A DNA stretch of 64,000 bases, taken from positions 186,001 to 250,000 of the forward strand of contig NZ_JAQZAO010000006.1 of assembly GCF_028737315.1 (NCBI RefSeq). The letters are read 5' to 3'. Of this stretch, positions 60,582-64,000 are shown piece after piece (positions within the stretch are counted from its first letter, which is position 1; each line of letters opens with the position of its first letter). The notes beneath the pieces are model-generated. The model worked only from the letters and a program-made list of their open reading frames with translations. It did no database searches and had not been told where the DNA came from. The stretch comes from Actinomycetospora lemnae. Lineage in GTDB: Bacteria > Actinomycetota > Actinomycetes > Mycobacteriales > Pseudonocardiaceae. The translations under genes were made by a program, and so were the position numbers.

Positions 60582-61915
60582 GCGCCAGGGCCCCTGAGGT
60601 AGCCGGCGAGCTCACGGCGTGCGAGCTCCGGAGGAAATGTCCTCTCCCCGCCGGACGTCGCCCCGTCCAGCGCGTCCGGGGTCTGCGGTCGATGTCCGCG
60701 CAGGCGGGTGGTCGCGCCGCGGCCCAGTCGGACCGCCGCCTTCGGTACCTGCCCGACCAGCCCCAGGAGGTGGCCGCGGTCGTGCAGAACCAGTGACGTC
60801 AGCATGGCGGTGAAGCCCGTCCCGTACCCCGACATCTGGCGCAGGAGCTCGTCGTACTCGCGCCGGTGCTGATGGTGGACCGTCGCTGCCGGCTCGTAAC
60901 CGATCCCGCGGCCGCGCCAAAGCACCGCGATCATCGCGGCCAGGTCCTCGCCGCCCCGTGCCGGCGTACCGGTGCCGAGGGCGAGGTCGAACAGGAGCGG
61001 GCCGTACAGAGCCGTGCGCCGGAACGCGATGTTGCAGCCGGCCCCACACGCTCCCGCTCCGTAGAGCGCGAACCGGCGCATCTCCCGCCCCTCGTCGTCA
61101 CGAGCGACGACCGACGCCCGGGCCCAGGGCGGGCCGCCCGGACGCTTGACCCGGAATGACGTCGGGGCGAAGGTCCGCTCGCCCGAGAACCCGCCGTAGT
61201 ACCGCTCGAACATCAACTGGGATGGCGTCTCGAGCTCGGAGGGCAGGACGAGGCCGCTGACCACGTCCTCGTCCGGGTGCTCGGCGAACCGTGTTCCGAT
61301 CGCGCGGAGCCAGCCGGTATCGACGTGGACGTCGTCGTCGGTGAACGCCACCACATCGGCCGTGGTGGCCGCAACGCCGGCGTTCCGCGCGGCGGAGATC
61401 CCCGGTCGAGCCTCTCTGACGCACCGGACACGGGCGCGACCCGCGAGGGCCGCCGGTAACGGGTCGTCGTCGGGAATCGTTCGGCGGTTGTCGACGAGCA
61501 CGACCTCGAACCGGTCGTACTCCACGGCAGCCAGCGCATCCAGACACGCGACGAGCTCGTCGGAGCGCTCGACGATGGTCGGGATCACGACGGCAATGCT
61601 CGGCAGCCGTCGTGATCCGGTAGACGGCCCCTGCGGGAACGGCTCCTCGTGGGCTTCCGCGATGAGCTGCTCCAGCGCGGCGCCGGCGTGGGCTGTCGCG
61701 TCACGACGAATATCCATCTCGTGGAGCGACAGCGGCCGCCCGCCACGGCGCAGAACGAACCACACCGTTCGGTAGCGCGCACGTAGGTCCTCGAGATCGG
61801 GTAGTCCCTGCTCGGTGTCGACAAGGACCACACCTACGGGTGTATCCGGCATCCCCGGCTCCTCCGGGCCCATGTTGTGGACATCGTGCGCATGATCGTG
61901 CCGCGTCCTCCTCAT
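60521..61915 (-). CDS. Glycosyltransferase family 2
   Basis: 464 residues from ATG. An N-terminal domain (1-100) without known motif, then IAVVIPTIVERSDELVACLD, VVLVDNRRTIPDD, VVAFTDDDVHVDTGW (DDD) and GAGCNIAFRRTALYG with GGEDLAAMIAVLWRGRG. Similar in layout to the GT2 at 57060. It starts five bases after the deacetylase stop on the same strand, so the two are one operon that converges on the plus-strand glycosyltransferase genes. Confidence 0.85.
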   Translation of the reverse strand: MRRTRHDHAHDVHNMGPEEPGMPDTPVGVVLVDTEQGLPDLEDLRARYRTVWFVLRRGGRPLSLHEMDIRRDATAHAGAALEQLIAEAHEEPFPQGPSTGSRRLPSIAVVIPTIVERSDELVACLDALAAVEYDRFEVVLVDNRRTIPDDDPLPAALAGRARVRCVREARPGISAARNAGVAATTADVVAFTDDDVHVDTGWLRAIGTRFAEHPDEDVVSGLVLPSELETPSQLMFERYYGGFSGERTFAPTSFRVKRPGGPPWARASVVARDDEGREMRRFALYGAGACGAGCNIAFRRTALYGPLLFDLALGTGTPARGGEDLAAMIAVLWRGRGIGYEPAATVHHQHRREYDELLRQMSGYGTGFTAMLTSLVLHDRGHLLGLVGQVPKAAVRLGRGATTRLRGHRPQTPDALDGATSGGERTFPPELARRELAGYLRGPGAYLRSRRAARVGADTARPRA

Positions 61916-61919
61916 CTCG

Positions 61920-63233
61920 TCACCTGACCTCGATCTCGGCGAGGCCGATGTTGAGCGTTCCGGCGCTGACGTCGTCCGCGGTCAGGCGGAGGCTGGTGAC
62001 GGTGCGGGCGGGGAAGGTCACGGTGGTGGCCGCGCCTGCGTTGTCCAGGGTGCCGACGGTGGTGGTGGTGCCGTCGGAGAAGCTCAGGGTGCCGCCGGTG
62101 ACTTGGTCGGCGGGGTTGGGTCGGTCGTGGAGGACGACGCGGTCGATGGTGACCGGGGTGGGCCAGGTCAGCTCCAGCCACGCTCCGGCGCCCTCACCCG
62201 CGCTCGCCCATTCCTTGGTGTAGTCGCCGGGGTAGCCGTCGACGACGCCGTCGACCGCGCGCACGGCGATCTGCCCATCACGAGTGTTCTCCGACGACGC
62301 GTTCGCCGTCGCCAATCCGGCCACATTCCCGTTCTCGGGTGGGTTGGTGCTGTCGGACACCTCGTACTGGCGCGGCCACCACTTCTCCTCGGGACGCCCG
62401 GCGCACGCAGCGATGCTCCCGCACGTCTTCGAGTCGAAAGCGGCATAGGTCGTGAAGATTCGCGTCTTGGCGTCCAGGTCGGCGCCGGTGACATTCTCCG
62501 GCCGGCTCGCGATGGGGTAGCCCACATACCCGGTGAACGTGTGCTGCTGCGCGACGCGCTCCTGGGCGGCCTCGGCGAGGTAGCCGACTGTGTGGTGGTC
62601 ACTGTGGTCGCCGTCACCGTACGAGCCGGCGTAGTCGAGGGTCTTGACGTCGGTGGCGCCGGCGGTCTCCATCAGTGCGGCGAGGGTGGCCACCAGCTGG
62701 TCCTGGGTGTAGGTCGCCGACCCGTTGACGGCACGAATGCTCGAGATCGCGCCGGTGTAGAGCTTCTGGAGGCTCTGAAAGCCGTAGCGGGACCCTCCGG
62801 CGCCATCTAGCCCCCCGTCGGGAAGGCGGAGGAAGACCAGCTCCAGGCCGGAGCGAGCGGCCAGCGATGAGGTGGCCACGCTGCGTCCAGAGACCGTCGT
62901 GGTCCCGTTGGACCACGCATTGTCGACCCCGGCCATCGCGGCGTACGCGGCACGAGCGCCGGACTCGCGCGACTGCCAGTACGCGGTGCCCTCGTTCGCG
63001 TCGCCTGCGGTGACGACGACGGTGGTGACACACCGTTCGCTCTGGACGTCGTGGATCAGGTCCGGGCTCTGGAACAGCAGGTCGTCGTCGGGATGGGCGA
63101 TGACGTTGACGACGGAGCCGGCCGGGCAGTCCACGGCTCGCGCGGCGCCCACCAGGGGCCCGAGTAGCGCGAGCACGAGGATGCCGACACCCGCGACTGC
63201 GTACAGCGCAGCACGCGGCGCGCGACGTCTCAT
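61920..63233 (-). CDS. Secreted PIG-L family deacetylase with C-terminal sugar-binding domain
   Basis: 437 residues from ATG at 63233 with GGAGGAGG eight bases upstream. A signal peptide or anchor (about 10-33) precedes a PIG-L domain: VNVIAHPDDDLLF (metal-binding His47 and Asp), TAGDANEGTAYWQSRE and DGDHSDHHTVGYLAE. The C-terminal 130 residues are a beta-sandwich (NVAGLATANASSENTRDGQI, AWLELTWPTPVTIDRVVL) like F5/8 type C carbohydrate-binding modules. It probably removes N-acetyl groups from an extracellular glycan made by the adjoining glycosyltransferases. Confidence 0.88.
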   Translation of the reverse strand: MRRRAPRAALYAVAGVGILVLALLGPLVGAARAVDCPAGSVVNVIAHPDDDLLFQSPDLIHDVQSERCVTTVVVTAGDANEGTAYWQSRESGARAAYAAMAGVDNAWSNGTTTVSGRSVATSSLAARSGLELVFLRLPDGGLDGAGGSRYGFQSLQKLYTGAISSIRAVNGSATYTQDQLVATLAALMETAGATDVKTLDYAGSYGDGDHSDHHTVGYLAEAAQERVAQQHTFTGYVGYPIASRPENVTGADLDAKTRIFTTYAAFDSKTCGSIAACAGRPEEKWWPRQYEVSDSTNPPENGNVAGLATANASSENTRDGQIAVRAVDGVVDGYPGDYTKEWASAGEGAGAWLELTWPTPVTIDRVVLHDRPNPADQVTGGTLSFSDGTTTTVGTLDNAGAATTVTFPARTVTSLRLTADDVSAGTLNIGLAEIEVR

Positions 63234-63502
63234 CGGCCGGACCTCCTCCAGAAATGTTCGACGGGTCATCGGCGTGAAGGCGCAGAACGTTATCACCGAG
63301 CGGCATACCTAAAAGTGATGAGAAGATGGTCGACGCTCCGTGCGCACACCATCACCGTCACGATCTCGCTTTCCGGAAGGGCTCGGGCTACGGTGATCCC
63401 GCCAATTCTCAGGTGGTCGACGGCGGGGCGGCGCCGACAATGCCGCGGACGACACCGGGCAGGTCGTGCGACACGCGGGGTCGCAAGGGGGAACAAGTCT
63501 TG
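63234..63502. other. Intergenic region before the right-edge gene
   Basis: About 270 bases. It contains the promoter of the deacetylase (reverse strand TAACGT near 63289 is a candidate) and AT-rich pieces near 63310. No gene is seen apart from the short frame at 63503. Confidence 0.35.
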
Positions 63503-63553
63503 ATGTCCGACGACGCGCGTGCCAGCGCGCCTCTACGGGGTGTGTTCCCGTGA
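63503..63553 (+). CDS. Possible short upstream reading frame
   Basis: An ATG preceded by AGGGGGAAC codes for 16 residues (SDDARASAPLRGVFP after Met) and its stop overlaps the GTG of the next gene. It could be a coupling or leader peptide, or the end of a longer frame that opens at 63326. Confidence 0.3.
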   Translation: MSDDARASAPLRGVFP

Positions 63554-64000
63554 TCGCGGCCTGGCTCTTCATCGACGTCCTGCTGGCCGGCGTCCTCGCC
63601 GCGCGGGTGCGGTGGCTGATGCGACGGCGCCTCGCGTCCACCGAGGCCCGCCCCGGTGATCGGCGGCGTGCAGCTGTCCTGCTCGGGCTCGCGGGTCTCG
63701 CGACCTGCGCGCCCGTCCTGGCGGTCACGCCGGCGGCTCCTCTCGTGGCGGTCGCGCTCCTCGTCGCCCCGGGCGCGGCCCTGGTGGCCTTCCGGCCCGG
63801 TGCCGACCTGCTCGACGACGTGGTGGTCGGCGTTGGGATCAGCGTCGCGGTCCTCGTGCTCGGCGGGGTCACGATGCTGGCTCTCGGGACGTGGAACGCC
63901 GAGATGTTCCTGGGCGTCCTCGCGTTCGTCGCCGTGCCGGCACTCGTGTGGCGCGGTGCGGCCCTTCTGCTGACCGGTCCCGGCACCGCGGACCGTTCGG
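63550..64000 (+). CDS. Multi-pass membrane protein, C-terminus beyond window
   Basis: About 150 residues from GTG at 63550 to the window end with no stop. Four or more hydrophobic segments (AAWLFIDVLLAGVLAARV, LLGLAGLATCAPVLAVTP, VALLVAPGAALVAF, GISVAVLVLGGVTMLALG). No sure family; in this setting it may be part of polysaccharide assembly or export. Confidence 0.6.
   Translation, partial: MIAAWLFIDVLLAGVLAARVRWLMRRRLASTEARPGDRRRAAVLLGLAGLATCAPVLAVTPAAPLVAVALLVAPGAALVAFRPGADLLDDVVVGVGISVAVLVLGGVTMLALGTWNAEMFLGVLAFVAVPALVWRGAALLLTGPGTADRS

Noticed and set aside
1..64000. CRISPR arrays, transposases, prophage or integrase genes
   Set aside because: No regularly spaced repeats and no translated motif of these families was seen on either strand.

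Overview
The window is very GC-rich DNA with codons ending almost always in G or C, frequent GTG starts and several leaderless-type promoters (a TAnnnT-like -10 box six to eight bases before the start codon). Family content (VKOR, DUF5134, DUF1990, Clp N-domain protein, ECF sigma plus zf-HC2 anti-sigma, DinB-like proteins, a fused glycine/sarcosine methyltransferase) points to an actinobacterium, most likely Pseudonocardiales (Pseudonocardia or Actinomycetospora type); the genus is inferred from gene content only. No tRNA, rRNA, CRISPR array or transposase was seen.

Layout. 1-6.8 kb: a cell-surface polysaccharide locus (GDP-mannose dehydrogenase cut by the left edge, acetyltransferase, polysaccharide deacetylase, galE, a 2OG/Fe(II) oxygenase, a GSA-type aminotransferase). 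7-8.5 kb: an amidohydrolase-like gene bracketed by inverted copies of a 44-bp palindromic repeat that also occurs at 2.2 kb. 8.6-10.3 kb: bifunctional glycine betaine synthase. 10.5-14.3 kb: a tight four-gene operon of unknown function ending in an OmpA-like lipoprotein. 14.6-22.6 kb: VKOR, copper-type P-ATPase, DsbA-like protein, ECF sigma/anti-sigma pair, DUF5134 and PepSY proteins, several with His-rich loops: a probable copper and disulfide module. 22.7-41.7 kb: a UDP-glucose dehydrogenase with unusual codon use, SRPBCC and DUF1990 proteins, a nuclease-family and a polysaccharide-lyase-like membrane protein, DUF2235 hydrolase, OafA-type acyltransferase, class F-like sortase fused to DUF4397, small hypothetical genes and a Clp N-domain protein.

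42.0-53.8 kb holds a set that looks functionally linked: a CDP-alcohol phosphotransferase/LtaS-like fusion, zinc-type dehydrogenase, FmdB protein, acetyltransferase, flavin monooxygenase, divergent 6-pyruvoyl-tetrahydropterin synthase homologue, GT4 glycosyltransferase, methyltransferase, flippase-like membrane protein and histidine phosphatase, with an L,D-transpeptidase and a DinB protein inserted on the other strand. This is the best candidate for an undescribed pathway. 

From about 54.1 kb the base composition is less extreme and an AT-richer 450-base stretch leads into a small soluble histidine kinase/response regulator pair, three GT2 and one GT4 glycosyltransferase genes, a convergent GT2 plus secreted PIG-L deacetylase pair, and a partial membrane protein at the right edge. 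This looks like a polysaccharide or glycoconjugate island with its own regulators.
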